This document shows, one piece after another, positions 17,164 through 25,422 of a stretch of DNA of 64,000 nucleotides. The position numbers and the translations under genes are program-made. The notes below the pieces were generated by a model. That model did not search any database, had not been told where the DNA came from, and saw nothing but the letters and a program-made list of their open reading frames with translations. Each line of letters starts with the position of its first letter. Within the stretch, counting starts at the first letter, position 1. The DNA is from Bacillus sp. OV166. Its GTDB lineage: Bacteria; Bacillota; Bacilli; Bacillales; Cytobacillaceae. Location: assembly GCF_900177675.1 (NCBI RefSeq), contig NZ_FXWM01000001.1:3605001-3669000 (forward strand). Reading direction: 5' to 3'.

Positions 17164-17805
17164 CTATTTTTCTTTTACATAAGCTGTTTCCGTTTTTCGA
17201 GTAAATGACAATAATTCAAACGCAATTCCGTATAGGAAAGTAACAAGGAACATCGAACCAATCATATCAAATATGACATGCTGTTTAACAAATAGGGTTG
17301 AAATGATAATCAAAGTCCCGACAACATGGATACAAACATTGTTAATTAGATGTTTGTTTTTAATATGAAGTGAAGCAAGCATGATAACAAATGTGGTAAG
17401 TACATGGATACTCGGAAAACAATTAAACGGACGATCATTTGCATAGATCCACAAAACAAGATGATTAAAGATATTATTACCTTCAATAGTTGGTCTTGGG
17501 ACTGTGGTTTGAAAAAAGAAATAAATAACAAAACAAATCAGTTCTGCTGCAACAATTAAAATTAACGTTTTAAGGTATACTTTTGTGTCCTTAAAACAAA
17601 AGTAGATTAAATAACAAAAAATATAAGCATACCAAAGGATATATGGAATGATAAAGACCGACAAAAACGGGATCGCTTGGTCAATTGACGTACTAATATC
17701 TACAGCTCTATGTGAACGGGAATTTAATAATTCATAAATTTTGGCTAGAAGAGGAATCACAAGCAAAAATAGTAAATAGGGAGCTTTTTTTATTAAACTT
17801 TTCAA
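17164..17805 (-). CDS. PAP2-superfamily membrane phosphatase
   Basis: A 213-residue protein with about six membrane helices and two of the three phosphatase signature blocks: FNCFPSIHVL (PSxH) and STLFVKQHVIFD (S..KxH..D form). The first block is represented by VPRPTIEGN. These enzymes dephosphorylate lipid phosphates such as phosphatidate or undecaprenyl diphosphate on the outer membrane face. The pattern resembles the inositol-phosphorylceramide-synthase-like branch rather than the short BcrC type. It stands alone. The substrate is unknown. Confidence 0.82.
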   Translation of the reverse strand: MKSLIKKAPYLLFLLVIPLLAKIYELLNSRSHRAVDISTSIDQAIPFLSVFIIPYILWYAYIFCYLIYFCFKDTKVYLKTLILIVAAELICFVIYFFFQTTVPRPTIEGNNIFNHLVLWIYANDRPFNCFPSIHVLTTFVIMLASLHIKNKHLINNVCIHVVGTLIIISTLFVKQHVIFDMIGSMFLVTFLYGIAFELLSFTRKTETAYVKEK

Positions 17806-18147
17806 TCATATTCCTCCCTTAATATATATAAAAACCTAATTTTCTAGTTTACTATACAGAAATAGTCGAACACACTCCATGGTACCACAAATACGGTAAA
17901 AATAAACGAAATTTCCATACATCTCTCAAATTTTTTTGGAGTCCTTTTTTAGTTCCACTACATTGGTGTCATCTTTGTTGTGATCTTTGTTGTCATCTTT
18001 GGTGTCAGGCACCATTCGTGGACACTTCTAATAATTTGTCCGTCTCCAATGGACAATTTTTGAATTTCCAAGTGCTTACAAAAGTGTCCCAGGATGAAAT
18101 TATGCTAAACTAAATTACAACACAAACTTAGTTGTGAAGGTGGTGGA
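17806..18147. other. 342-bp gene-free stretch with short repeats
   Basis: Between the divergent PAP2 and DCC genes. It contains degenerate direct repeats of about 12 bp built on TTGTGATCTTTG / TTGTCATCTTTG (17963-18000) running into the palindrome GGTGTCAGGCACC (18001-18013). An inverted TTGTCC/GGACAA pair lies at about 18037-18056. I see no RNA gene or convincing promoter box. Confidence 0.6.
18001..18013. repeat. Dispersed palindrome GGTGTCAGGCACC
   Basis: One of six copies of this 13-bp near-palindrome in the window (others at 20484, 30962, 35000, 45106 and 45130). This copy follows tandem TTGTSATCTTTG repeats that share part of its sequence. Confidence 0.85.
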
Positions 18148-18543
18148 ATGGTGGATCGGATTATCTTGTTTGATGGGGTTTGCAATCTGTGTAACAACAG
18201 TGTGAAATTTATAATAAAAAGAGACACCTCGGGCTATTTTAAATTTGCCTCACTCCAAGGTGAGACTGGCCAAAGATTATTAAAAAAGCATAGCTTAAAC
18301 TATGACCTCAATAGTTTCGTCCTAATTGAAAAGGAAAAGGTCTATATAAAATCAAGTGCTGCTCTTCGTGTTTGCAGTCAATTAGGCGGGACTTGGCGCA
18401 TATTATCGATCTTCCGCTTCCTCCCTCCACTTTTCAGGGATTTCCTTTACGACATAGTTGCAAAGAATCGTTATAAATGGTTTGGAAAAGAAGAAAGTTG
18501 TATCCTCCCTTTGCCAAAATGGAAGCAGAGATTTTTGGACTAA
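18148..18543 (+). CDS. DCC-family thiol-disulfide oxidoreductase-like protein (DUF393, YuxK type)
   Basis: A 131-residue protein starting DRIILFDGVCNLCNNSVKF. The DGxCxxC motif in a thioredoxin-like beginning defines the DCC family. The central RDTSGYFKFASLQGE and C-terminal DIVAKNRYKWFGKEESC blocks are also family-typical. Members are predicted redox proteins of unknown substrate. AAGGTGG precedes the ATG. It is monocistronic, 122 bp before the LysM peptidase. Confidence 0.88.
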   Translation: MVDRIILFDGVCNLCNNSVKFIIKRDTSGYFKFASLQGETGQRLLKKHSLNYDLNSFVLIEKEKVYIKSSAALRVCSQLGGTWRILSIFRFLPPLFRDFLYDIVAKNRYKWFGKEESCILPLPKWKQRFLD

Positions 18544-18665
18544 GGGTGAATTGTTTAATACATCGGTAACTGGTAAATGGTTGCAGACACTCTAATTCTA
18601 ACTAATATTTTATTCCCTATAGCATAGATATTATTAATACTATTTTTTACTGCAGGAGGGTATAT

Positions 18666-19856
18666 ATGGAGGTTGTGGTTAGAAAAGGAGATTCATTATG
18701 GCATTACAGCCAGATGTTTCATATAAATTTGCAGCTAATAAATGATTCGAATAGGAATGTCGATCATAATAATCTTTCTGAAGGCAAACGTGTACGAATA
18801 CCAGGCTTTACTGCCCAGGATTATCAGATTCGCCCTGGCGATACCTTATGGAGTATTGGTCAACGCAGATCTCTTCCCCTAGAGGCTATTACTTTGGTTA
18901 ATCCCAACCTGGATGAAAAAAATTTAAATGTAGGTCAAACCATTAAGGTTCCAACTAGGATCACTTGGAGATTAGTGGATAGTGGCCAAAGTTATGATTA
19001 CATCAAATTGATGAATGATATCAAGAGATTATTAGACGTTTATCCGTTTATGCAGATACCTGTGATTGGTAAGACTGTTCTTGGGAAAAAAATCCCAGAG
19101 ATCGTCATCGGAACGGGTGAAAAAAGAGTTCATTATAATGGATCATTTCATGCCAATGAATGGATAACCACATCAATCATCATGACCTTTTTAAATGATT
19201 ATTTATTAGCCCTGACAAATCATAATCTGATCCGCGGATTACCCATGTTCCCACTTTACCAACAAAGCATTTTATCTATTGTCCCAATGGTAAATCCAGA
19301 TGGAGTAGACCTCGTTCTACATGGCCCCCCAGAAATCGAAAATTGGAATAAAAGAGTGGTTGATTTCAATAAGGGCAGTACAGATTTTACGGACTGGAAA
19401 GCTAATATTCGAGGGGTTGACCTAAATGACCAATTCCCGGCTAGATGGGAATTAGAAAAGGCAAGGAATCAGACTGAGCCTGGACCAAGAGATTTTGTGG
19501 GAGAAAAACCTTTATCGGAGCCTGAAGCAATGGCAATGGCAAAACTAATAAAAAAACGAGATTTTGTAAGAGTTCTAGCCTTTCATACACAAGGTGAGGT
19601 CATCTACTGGGGTTTTGAAAATCTTGAACCTCCTGAATCAGAGGACATTGTGAAAGAATTTAGCCGAGTAAGTGGTTACGAGCCTATCAAAACGATCGAG
19701 AGCTATGCCGGTTGCAAGGATTGGTTTATTCAAGATTGGAAGCGACCAGGATTTACGATTGAACTCGGCCGAGGAATAAATCCACTTCCATTGTCACAAT
19801 TTGATGAGATCTATCAAAAATCACTGGGAATTTTCTTGGCGGGGCTTTATATGTAA
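18666..19856 (+). CDS. LysM-M14 peptidase, probable gamma-D-glutamyl-L-diamino acid endopeptidase I (YqgT-like)
   Basis: A 396-residue protein with two N-terminal LysM domains (about residues 2-46, VVRKGDSLWHYSQMF, and 51-97, YQIRPGDTLWSIGQ) that bind peptidoglycan. A zinc carboxypeptidase of family M14 follows (about 105-396). Zinc ligands are seen in FHANEW (HxxE) and in AFHTQGEV. The catalytic Glu lies near GFTIELGRG, and the substrate Arg is in the QFPARWE/NPDGVDL region. Bacillus endopeptidase I has this architecture and cuts the gamma-D-Glu-meso-DAP bond during sporulation. No signal peptide is seen, as in that family. An AGGAGG-type site lies upstream of the ATG. Confidence 0.88.
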   Translation: MEVVVRKGDSLWHYSQMFHINLQLINDSNRNVDHNNLSEGKRVRIPGFTAQDYQIRPGDTLWSIGQRRSLPLEAITLVNPNLDEKNLNVGQTIKVPTRITWRLVDSGQSYDYIKLMNDIKRLLDVYPFMQIPVIGKTVLGKKIPEIVIGTGEKRVHYNGSFHANEWITTSIIMTFLNDYLLALTNHNLIRGLPMFPLYQQSILSIVPMVNPDGVDLVLHGPPEIENWNKRVVDFNKGSTDFTDWKANIRGVDLNDQFPARWELEKARNQTEPGPRDFVGEKPLSEPEAMAMAKLIKKRDFVRVLAFHTQGEVIYWGFENLEPPESEDIVKEFSRVSGYEPIKTIESYAGCKDWFIQDWKRPGFTIELGRGINPLPLSQFDEIYQKSLGIFLAGLYM

Positions 19857-19857
19857 A

Positions 19858-19887
19858 AAAGGAGGCCGAAAAACTCCTGCCTCCTTT
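19858..19887. terminator. Bidirectional terminator
   Basis: AAAGGAGGC and GCCTCCTTT form a 9-bp stem between the convergent peptidase and VOC genes, with A-runs and T-rich sequence outside. Confidence 0.82.
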
Positions 19888-19901
19888 CCCTCTAGATAAT
19901 A

Positions 19902-20312
19902 TTAGGCTTTTGTATAATTAAGATCCCAAATCACACCAAAGGCATCTTTTACCTTCGCATATTTTGCTCCCCAAAAAGTATCTTGCAGCTCCATATAAAC
20001 CGTTCCTTTTTGACTAAGAGTATCATATATCTCACGGATTTCATCTTCGCTTTCAAATTCCAGTGTTAATGAAATATTACTCCCTACTACGACAGAATTC
20101 CCCGGAAACGCGTCTGAGGCCATTAGGAAAAGATCATCCTTTTTAAATTGAGCATGGATTACACGATCATGCGCCTCTGGCGGTGTCGGATAGTCTGCCT
20201 CACCAAAAGTTTGAAGATTTGATATTTCACCGCCGAATACTTCACGGTAGTACTCTAATGCCTCTTTTGCATTTCCATCGAACATTAAGTATGGTGTCGC
20301 TGGACCCTTCAT
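19902..20312 (-). CDS. VOC/PhnB-type glyoxalase-fold protein
   Basis: A 136-residue member of the PhnB (YjdN-like) branch of the vicinal oxygen chelate superfamily. It has PYLMFDGNAKEALEYYREVFGG at the first beta-alpha-beta unit, MASDAFPG in the middle and ELQDTFWGAKYAKVKDAFG in the last strand. These proteins form dimers with paired glyoxalase half-folds; their reactions are mostly unknown. A second family member lies at 32358-32786. It is monocistronic with a good Shine-Dalgarno. Confidence 0.85.
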   Translation of the reverse strand: MKGPATPYLMFDGNAKEALEYYREVFGGEISNLQTFGEADYPTPPEAHDRVIHAQFKKDDLFLMASDAFPGNSVVVGSNISLTLEFESEDEIREIYDTLSQKGTVYMELQDTFWGAKYAKVKDAFGVIWDLNYTKA

Positions 20313-20387
20313 TTATAACACTCCCTTTTGATTAACATCAATATTAATTACTACACTTACCGCAACAAGACCTGCTATTCCTAAAAA

Positions 20388-20960
20388 TTAATTTTTATTT
20401 CCTCCGACTTCTGATCCCTGATAAGATGCCTTATGAAACTTTTCAATTAACTTAAACAGTTCCTCACCCTTTTCAGGCAAGTTGGTGTCAGGCACCATGT
20501 TCAAAAACATAGCTCGGTAAGATTCGGGCACCCATTTGTAATCATGTATGTAATCAGTTAAGGTAAAACCGCACTTTTTCCAAAAATGATTCCTTGAAAG
20601 TGTCTCTGGCGTTTCTTCGGATTCAACTTCAATCACCAAATTTTTCATATTTCCTTTGGTCATTGACCATTCTTGAATATACTTCATCATTTTCATGCCT
20701 ATCCCACGATGCTGCCATTTGTGGTGGACAGCCAAATAATCAATTAGTAGTGCCTGCGTTCCTTCCAACTTTCCGGTCAATGCCATCGCCACTATTTGAC
20801 CTTCTTCAACTCCAATATGTAGGAAACAAAGCTGTTTCTGAAACATATTCAGAATGATCTCCTCCGGCTTCGCTCCTTTGCCATCGAAAGCTTGATGGTA
20901 AATAGGACTCACCTGTTTCCAAAGTTTTTCATCCCATTGATTTATTGTTTGAAATTCCAA
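20388..20960 (-). CDS. GNAT-family N-acetyltransferase
   Basis: A 190-residue acetyltransferase with the acetyl-CoA loop in HHKWQHRGIGMKMMKY (the Q/R-x-x-G-x-G/A signature) and FWKKCGFTLTDY in the last motif. The acceptor is unknown. I place the start at TTG 20960, with AGGAGG nine bases upstream; the longest frame begins 12 codons earlier without a site. A GGTGTCAGGCACC repeat lies within the 3' end, encoding MVPDTN, so the C-terminal tail may have been altered by repeat insertion. It lies downstream of the candidate small RNA and its terminator, which might act as a leader for it. Confidence 0.82.
   Translation of the reverse strand: MEFQTINQWDEKLWKQVSPIYHQAFDGKGAKPEEIILNMFQKQLCFLHIGVEEGQIVAMALTGKLEGTQALLIDYLAVHHKWQHRGIGMKMMKYIQEWSMTKGNMKNLVIEVESEETPETLSRNHFWKKCGFTLTDYIHDYKWVPESYRAMFLNMVPDTNLPEKGEELFKLIEKFHKASYQGSEVGGNKN
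20484..20496. repeat. Dispersed palindrome GGTGTCAGGCACC inside the acetyltransferase gene
   Basis: Same 13-bp element as the five intergenic copies, here in frame within a coding sequence. Confidence 0.85.
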
Positions 20961-21021
20961 GGCAGTTTGCCTCCTACATTTTTCTTTTATTACCAAAATA
21001 CCCAGTAAGGAAGATTTTTAT

Positions 21022-21123
21022 AAAAAAAAGGACCTTTGAAATAAAATCAAAGGTCCAAATGAGAACTTGGTGGTCTAGGCCAAGTCCTTAATTAGGAGGT
21101 CTAAACTCAGAAGAATTTAAACA
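21022..21123 (-). ncRNA. Candidate small RNA (or attenuator leader) with an exposed anti-Shine-Dalgarno
   Basis: About 100 nt on the minus strand are bounded by a good promoter (21129-21157) and a strong terminator: GGACCTTTGA/TCAAAGGTCC with a 7-base loop and eight U residues. The only reading frame is a five-codon MFKFF. In the middle is ACCTCCT (21094-21100), complementary to the consensus ribosome binding site, followed by a hairpin ACTTGG...CCAAGT (21065-21085). Such C-rich stretches are typical of mRNA-targeting small RNAs in Firmicutes. The terminator ends about 50 nt before the acetyltransferase ribosome binding site, so a leader that attenuates that gene is the main alternative. I do not recognise a known RNA family. 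Confidence 0.55.
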
Positions 21124-21128
21124 TCTTT

Positions 21129-21157
21129 ATATTACCATTTTCAAAATTTTCTTTCAA
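21129..21157 (-). promoter_or_regulatory. Sigma-A promoter of the candidate small RNA
   Basis: On the minus strand TTGAAA, a 17-bp spacer and TAATAT, with transcription predicted to begin near 21123. Confidence 0.65.
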
Positions 21158-21216
21158 TCATTATTACTTTAAAGTGTAAAAGTTTTTGCAATTTTAAAAA
21201 ACAAAAATTTTCCTAG

Positions 21217-21245
21217 TTGACATACATGTATATACAAGTTAAAAT
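21217..21245 (+). promoter_or_regulatory. Sigma-A promoter of the trehalose operon
   Basis: TTGACA (21217-21222), a 17-bp spacer and TAAAAT (21240-21245). The spacer is filled by the first TreR operator, which explains repression in the absence of trehalose 6-phosphate. Confidence 0.8.
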
Positions 21246-21275
21246 GAAATCGTAATCATAACTTGTATATACAAG
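21225..21275. promoter_or_regulatory. Pair of TreR operators
   Basis: CATGTATATACAAG (21225-21238, one mismatch from perfect symmetry) lies between the -35 and -10 boxes. CTTGTATATACAAG (21262-21275, perfect) lies downstream of the start of transcription. Paired palindromes of this type are bound by TreR in B. subtilis. Their centres are 37 bp apart. Confidence 0.8.
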
Positions 21276-21288
21276 CAACGATCGTTTA

Positions 21289-21302
21289 TGAAAACGTACC
21301 CA
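21289..21302 (+). promoter_or_regulatory. Possible CcpA-binding cre site
   Basis: TGAAAACGTACCCA matches 12 of 14 positions of the cre consensus and lies downstream of the tre promoter, where a bound CcpA would act as a roadblock. Catabolite repression of tre genes is known in B. subtilis. The match is imperfect. Confidence 0.4.
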
Positions 21303-21378
21303 TTGACTGTATATAGAGTGATAAAAAAATAGAGGATAGAAAATGGGGACATACCCATTCAAACAGGGGGAAAGACAA

Positions 21379-22803
21379 ATGACGAAGTACACAGATCCTT
21401 CAAATGATCTATTAAAACACATTGGCGGTAAAGAAAACATTGCAGCCGTTACCCATTGTGTTACAAGAATGCGGTTCGTTTTAAACGATCCAAGCAAAGC
21501 GGATATTAAAGAAATCGAGTCCATTAAGCTGGTAAAAGGTACATTTACCCAAGCCGGACAATTCCAAGTCATCATTGGGAATGAAGTATCTAGCTTTTAT
21601 AATGAATTTGTAAAAATTGCTGGTGTGGATGGAACTTCTAAAGAAGAAGCAAAAGAAGCAGCCAAACAGAATATGAACTGGCTGCAACGAATGATGGCCC
21701 ACCTAGCCGAAATCTTTACCCCATTAATTCCTGCACTAGTTGTCGGAGGTTTAATCCTCGGCTTTAGAAACATCATCGGTGATATCAAATTACTTGAGAA
21801 TGGAACAAAGTCCATCATCGAGGTTTCACAGTTCTGGGCAGGTGTTCATTCCTTCCTATGGTTGATTGGTGAAGCAGTATTCCACTTCCTTCCAGTCGGA
21901 ATTACCTGGTCGGTTACGAAAAAAATGGGCGGTTCACAAATCCTAGGTATCGTCCTTGGTATTACCCTCGTGTCTCCGCAATTGCTTAATGCCTATGGTG
22001 TAGCAGGTGCAAAGGATATTCCTGTCTGGGATTTCGGTTTTGCAAAAATTGAAATGATTGGTTACCAAGCACAAGTAATTCCTGCCATTTTAGCTGGATT
22101 AGTGCTTGCTTTCTTAGAAACTAGATTACGTAAAATTGTTCCAAATTCCATTTCGATGATTGTCGTTCCATTCTTAGCGTTAATTCCTACTGTTTTAATC
22201 GCTCATACTGTTTTAGGCCCTATCGGCTGGAGCATCGGTTCTGGAATTTCTCATGTAGTGTATTCAAGCTTAACTTCTGCATTTGGCTGGGTATTTGCGG
22301 CAATCTTCGGGTTCGCATATGCACCACTTGTTATTACAGGGTTGCACCACATGACGAATGCGATTGACTTACAATTAATGAGTGAACTTGGCGGAACAAA
22401 CCTATGGCCAATGATTGCACTATCTAATATTGCCCAAGGTTCAGCTGTACTTGCGATGATCTTTATCAATCGTAAAAATGAAGAAGAAAAACAAGTATCG
22501 ATTCCAGCAGCCATCTCTTGTTACCTTGGAGTAACAGAGCCAGCAATGTTCGGGATTAACTTAAAGTATGGCTTCCCTTTCCTTGCTGCGATGATTGGTT
22601 CCATGATTGCAGGCGTTGTCTCCGTTGGTAGCCACGTTATGGCTAACTCAATCGGTGTCGGTGGTCTTCCAGGCTTCCTTTCCATCCAAGGTCAGCACAT
22701 GACGATGTTTGCCATTTCAATGGTTGTAGCCATTGTCGTTCCATTCCTACTAACAATTGTTTTTGCTAAAACACGCATGAATAAATTTACTTTTAAAAAA
22801 TAA
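21379..22803 (+). CDS. treP: PTS trehalose transporter, EIIBC component
   Basis: A 474-residue permease importing trehalose as trehalose 6-phosphate. The N-terminal EIIB domain (about residues 1-85) carries the phosphorylated Cys in AAVTHCVTRMRFVL. The EIIC domain (about 100-470) has about ten helices and LVITGLHHMTNAIDL, the sugar-binding motif of the glucose-sucrose family. No EIIA domain is present, so a shared glucose-type EIIA is expected to donate phosphate, as in B. subtilis. I chose ATG 21379 with GGGGGAAAG upstream; the in-frame ATG 12 codons earlier has no site. It is first gene of treP-treA-treR. Confidence 0.93.
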   Translation: MTKYTDPSNDLLKHIGGKENIAAVTHCVTRMRFVLNDPSKADIKEIESIKLVKGTFTQAGQFQVIIGNEVSSFYNEFVKIAGVDGTSKEEAKEAAKQNMNWLQRMMAHLAEIFTPLIPALVVGGLILGFRNIIGDIKLLENGTKSIIEVSQFWAGVHSFLWLIGEAVFHFLPVGITWSVTKKMGGSQILGIVLGITLVSPQLLNAYGVAGAKDIPVWDFGFAKIEMIGYQAQVIPAILAGLVLAFLETRLRKIVPNSISMIVVPFLALIPTVLIAHTVLGPIGWSIGSGISHVVYSSLTSAFGWVFAAIFGFAYAPLVITGLHHMTNAIDLQLMSELGGTNLWPMIALSNIAQGSAVLAMIFINRKNEEEKQVSIPAAISCYLGVTEPAMFGINLKYGFPFLAAMIGSMIAGVVSVGSHVMANSIGVGGLPGFLSIQGQHMTMFAISMVVAIVVPFLLTIVFAKTRMNKFTFKK

Positions 22804-22888
22804 AAGCTAATTCACATATTTAGGAGGGAGACATGCTCCCTCCTTTTCTCCATTAAATTACTTAAATTAAATAGGCAGGTGTTTTGAA

Positions 22889-24556
22889 ATGTCAGTTGCA
22901 TGGTGGAAAAAAGCAGTCGTCTATCAAATCTATCCAAAAAGCTTTAATGATACGACTGGAAATGGAACCGGAGATATCCAAGGCATTATTGAAAAATTAG
23001 ACTATCTAAAAGATCTCGGGGTAGAAGTCCTTTGGCTTACTCCCATCTATAAATCTCCTCAAAGAGATAATGGTTATGACATCAGCGATTACTATACCAT
23101 TCATGAAGATTATGGAACGATGGAAGACTTTGACCAGTTGTTAGCAGAGGCCCACAAACGAGGCTTAAAAATCATTATGGATATTGTCATTAATCACACA
23201 TCCACTGAGCATGAATGGTTTAAACAAGCACGGTCCTCTCGAGATAATCCTTACCGTGACTTCTACATCTGGAAGGACGGCAAGGACGGTGAGACGCCGA
23301 CAAACTGGGAATCTAAATTTGGTGGTTCGGCATGGGAATATGATGAGACAACTGAACAGTATTACTTACATTTATTCGATGTGACCCAAGCAGATTTAAA
23401 CTGGGAAAATGAAAAGGTCCGGGCAGCCCTATACGAAATGATGCACTTTTGGTTAAAAAAAGGTGTCGACGGCTTCCGCCTCGATGTCATCAATCTAATT
23501 TCCAAAGACCAAAGTTTTCCACAGGATGACAGTGACGGTCGTAAATTCTATACCGATGGACCAAGAATCCATGAATTTTTACATGAAGTTAACGAACAAG
23601 TTTTTTCAAAATACGATATTATGACGGTCGGTGAAATGTCATCCACATCGGTTGATAACTGCATTAAATACACGAACCCAACTCAAGAAGAATTAAACAT
23701 GACATTTAGCTTCCATCATTTAAAAGTCGACTATCCCAATGGTGATAAATGGACTAAAGCGGACTTTGATTTTCATTCCTTAAAACAGATTTTATCTAAT
23801 TGGCAGGTTGGAATGAATCATGGCGGCGGCTGGAATGCCCTCTTCTGGTGTAATCATGACCAGCCACGAGTCGTGTCCCGTTTCGGCGATGATCAAAAAT
23901 ATCATAAGGAATCGGCTAAAATGCTGGCCACCGCCCTTCATATGCTTCAGGGGACTCCTTATATTTATCAGGGCGAAGAATTTGGGATGACCAATCCAAA
24001 CTTCAACTCGATCGATGAATATCGAGATGTTGAGTCCTTAAATATTTTTAACATCAAGAAAAAGGAAGGCACGGACGAGCAGGCGATTATTGACATCTTA
24101 AAACAAAAATCCCGTGACAATTCAAGAACGCCAGTCCAATGGAATGCAAATGAAAACGCAGGCTTCACAAGCGGGACTCCTTGGATTCAAACGGCAAGTA
24201 ATTTCCAGGAAATCAATGCGGAACAGGCACTTAAAGATTCAGACTCTATCTTTTTCCACTATCAAAAACTTATACAATTACGAAAAAGGTATGATGTGAT
24301 TACAGATGGAAAATATCTCCCTATTTCTAATGAAGATGATGCTATATTTGCATATGTTAGAACAAGTGGTTCTGAAAAATTACTAGTAATCAACAATTTT
24401 TACGGTAAAGAGAAAGCCTTCGTTCTCCCAGCTGATTTACATCTTGATGAGTATGATAGTGAGATGTTACTCTCTAATTATGAGGATTCGACACCAATTG
24501 GCCCGGAAATCTCCTTGCGGCCATACGAGTCGGTTGTGTATTACCTGAAAAGATGA
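22889..24556 (+). CDS. treA: Trehalose-6-phosphate hydrolase (GH13)
   Basis: A 555-residue cytoplasmic alpha-amylase-family enzyme that splits trehalose 6-phosphate into glucose and glucose 6-phosphate. It starts WWKKAVVYQIYPKSFND. It contains the GH13 motifs MDIVINHTS, GFRLDVINL (nucleophile Asp), VGEMSS (acid Glu) and WCNHDQPR (transition-state Asp), plus a C-terminal beta domain from about residue 470. Length and motifs match B. subtilis TreA. It lies 85 bp after treP. Confidence 0.93.
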   Translation: MSVAWWKKAVVYQIYPKSFNDTTGNGTGDIQGIIEKLDYLKDLGVEVLWLTPIYKSPQRDNGYDISDYYTIHEDYGTMEDFDQLLAEAHKRGLKIIMDIVINHTSTEHEWFKQARSSRDNPYRDFYIWKDGKDGETPTNWESKFGGSAWEYDETTEQYYLHLFDVTQADLNWENEKVRAALYEMMHFWLKKGVDGFRLDVINLISKDQSFPQDDSDGRKFYTDGPRIHEFLHEVNEQVFSKYDIMTVGEMSSTSVDNCIKYTNPTQEELNMTFSFHHLKVDYPNGDKWTKADFDFHSLKQILSNWQVGMNHGGGWNALFWCNHDQPRVVSRFGDDQKYHKESAKMLATALHMLQGTPYIYQGEEFGMTNPNFNSIDEYRDVESLNIFNIKKKEGTDEQAIIDILKQKSRDNSRTPVQWNANENAGFTSGTPWIQTASNFQEINAEQALKDSDSIFFHYQKLIQLRKRYDVITDGKYLPISNEDDAIFAYVRTSGSEKLLVINNFYGKEKAFVLPADLHLDEYDSEMLLSNYEDSTPIGPEISLRPYESVVYYLKR

Positions 24557-24570
24557 ACGGAGATGTCATA

Positions 24571-25284
24571 ATGACGAACAAGTACCTAACAATTTACAAC
24601 ATTATTGTCGAGCAAATAAAAAGTGGAGAAATTCCGCCACAAACCCTTCTTCCCTCTGAGAACGAATTAAAAGATCAATTCGATACATCGAGAGAAACGA
24701 TTAGAAAGGCGTTAAATTTGCTTTCGCAAAATGGCTATATCCAAAAAGTTAGAGGAAAAGGTTCGATAGTGATCGACATCAGCAAATTTGATTTTCCTGT
24801 TTCGGGGCTGGTTAGTTTTAAAGAACTGGCAAATAAAATGGGCAGTAAACCAAAAACGATTGTGAACGAGCTCTCGTTAATCAAGCCCGATGGCTTTGTC
24901 AGGCAGCAGCTTCAGCTGGGAAGTAAGGACCTGGTATGGAAGGTAGTTCGTACAAGGGAAATGGGCGGAGAGAAAATCATTTTAGATAAAGATTTTTTAT
25001 CTAAAAAGCATGTTCCTTCGCTAACAGAAGAAATTTGTGCGGATTCCATTTACCAATATATTGAAAATCAATTAAACCTGACCATTAGTTTTGCCAAAAA
25101 AGAAATTGTCGTTGAAGAACCTTCATTCGAGGATCGCTCCCTATTAGACCTTGAAGGCTTTCACAATGTAGTCGTCATAAAAAACTATGTTTATTTAGAT
25201 GATGCCACCCTCTTTCAATTTACGGAATCAAGGCATCGGCCTGATAAATTTCGGTTTGTAGATTTTGCTCGCAGATCCCATTGA
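24571..25284 (+). CDS. treR: Trehalose operon repressor, GntR/HutC family
   Basis: A 237-residue repressor. The winged helix-turn-helix (about residues 10-70) includes LLPSENELKDQFDTSRETIRKAL and NGYIQKVRGKGS. The UTRA effector domain follows (about 80-235), ending QFTESRHRPDKFRFVDFARR, nearly as in B. subtilis TreR. Trehalose 6-phosphate is the known inducer. I use ATG 24571, preceded by GGAG; a longer frame begins at 24553, overlapping the treA stop by four bases. Its targets are presumably the palindromes at 21225-21275. Confidence 0.92.
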   Translation: MTNKYLTIYNIIVEQIKSGEIPPQTLLPSENELKDQFDTSRETIRKALNLLSQNGYIQKVRGKGSIVIDISKFDFPVSGLVSFKELANKMGSKPKTIVNELSLIKPDGFVRQQLQLGSKDLVWKVVRTREMGGEKIILDKDFLSKKHVPSLTEEICADSIYQYIENQLNLTISFAKKEIVVEEPSFEDRSLLDLEGFHNVVVIKNYVYLDDATLFQFTESRHRPDKFRFVDFARRSH

Positions 25285-25290
25285 TTTCAC

Positions 25291-25330
25291 AAGGAGACCT
25301 CCAATCCAATTTCGGGGGTCTCCTTTTTTT
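25291..25330 (+). terminator. Terminator of the trehalose operon
   Basis: AAGGAGACC.CC and GG.GGTCTCCTT form a long stem just after the treR stop, followed by seven T residues. Confidence 0.9.
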
Positions 25331-25422
25331 ACTTCACGACATATTTAGAGTTTCGTATAAAAAGGATTTTGTCCATTATGTTTGTTACAATAGATGTAAC
25401 CAAATCGTGAGGTGAAAATTGT

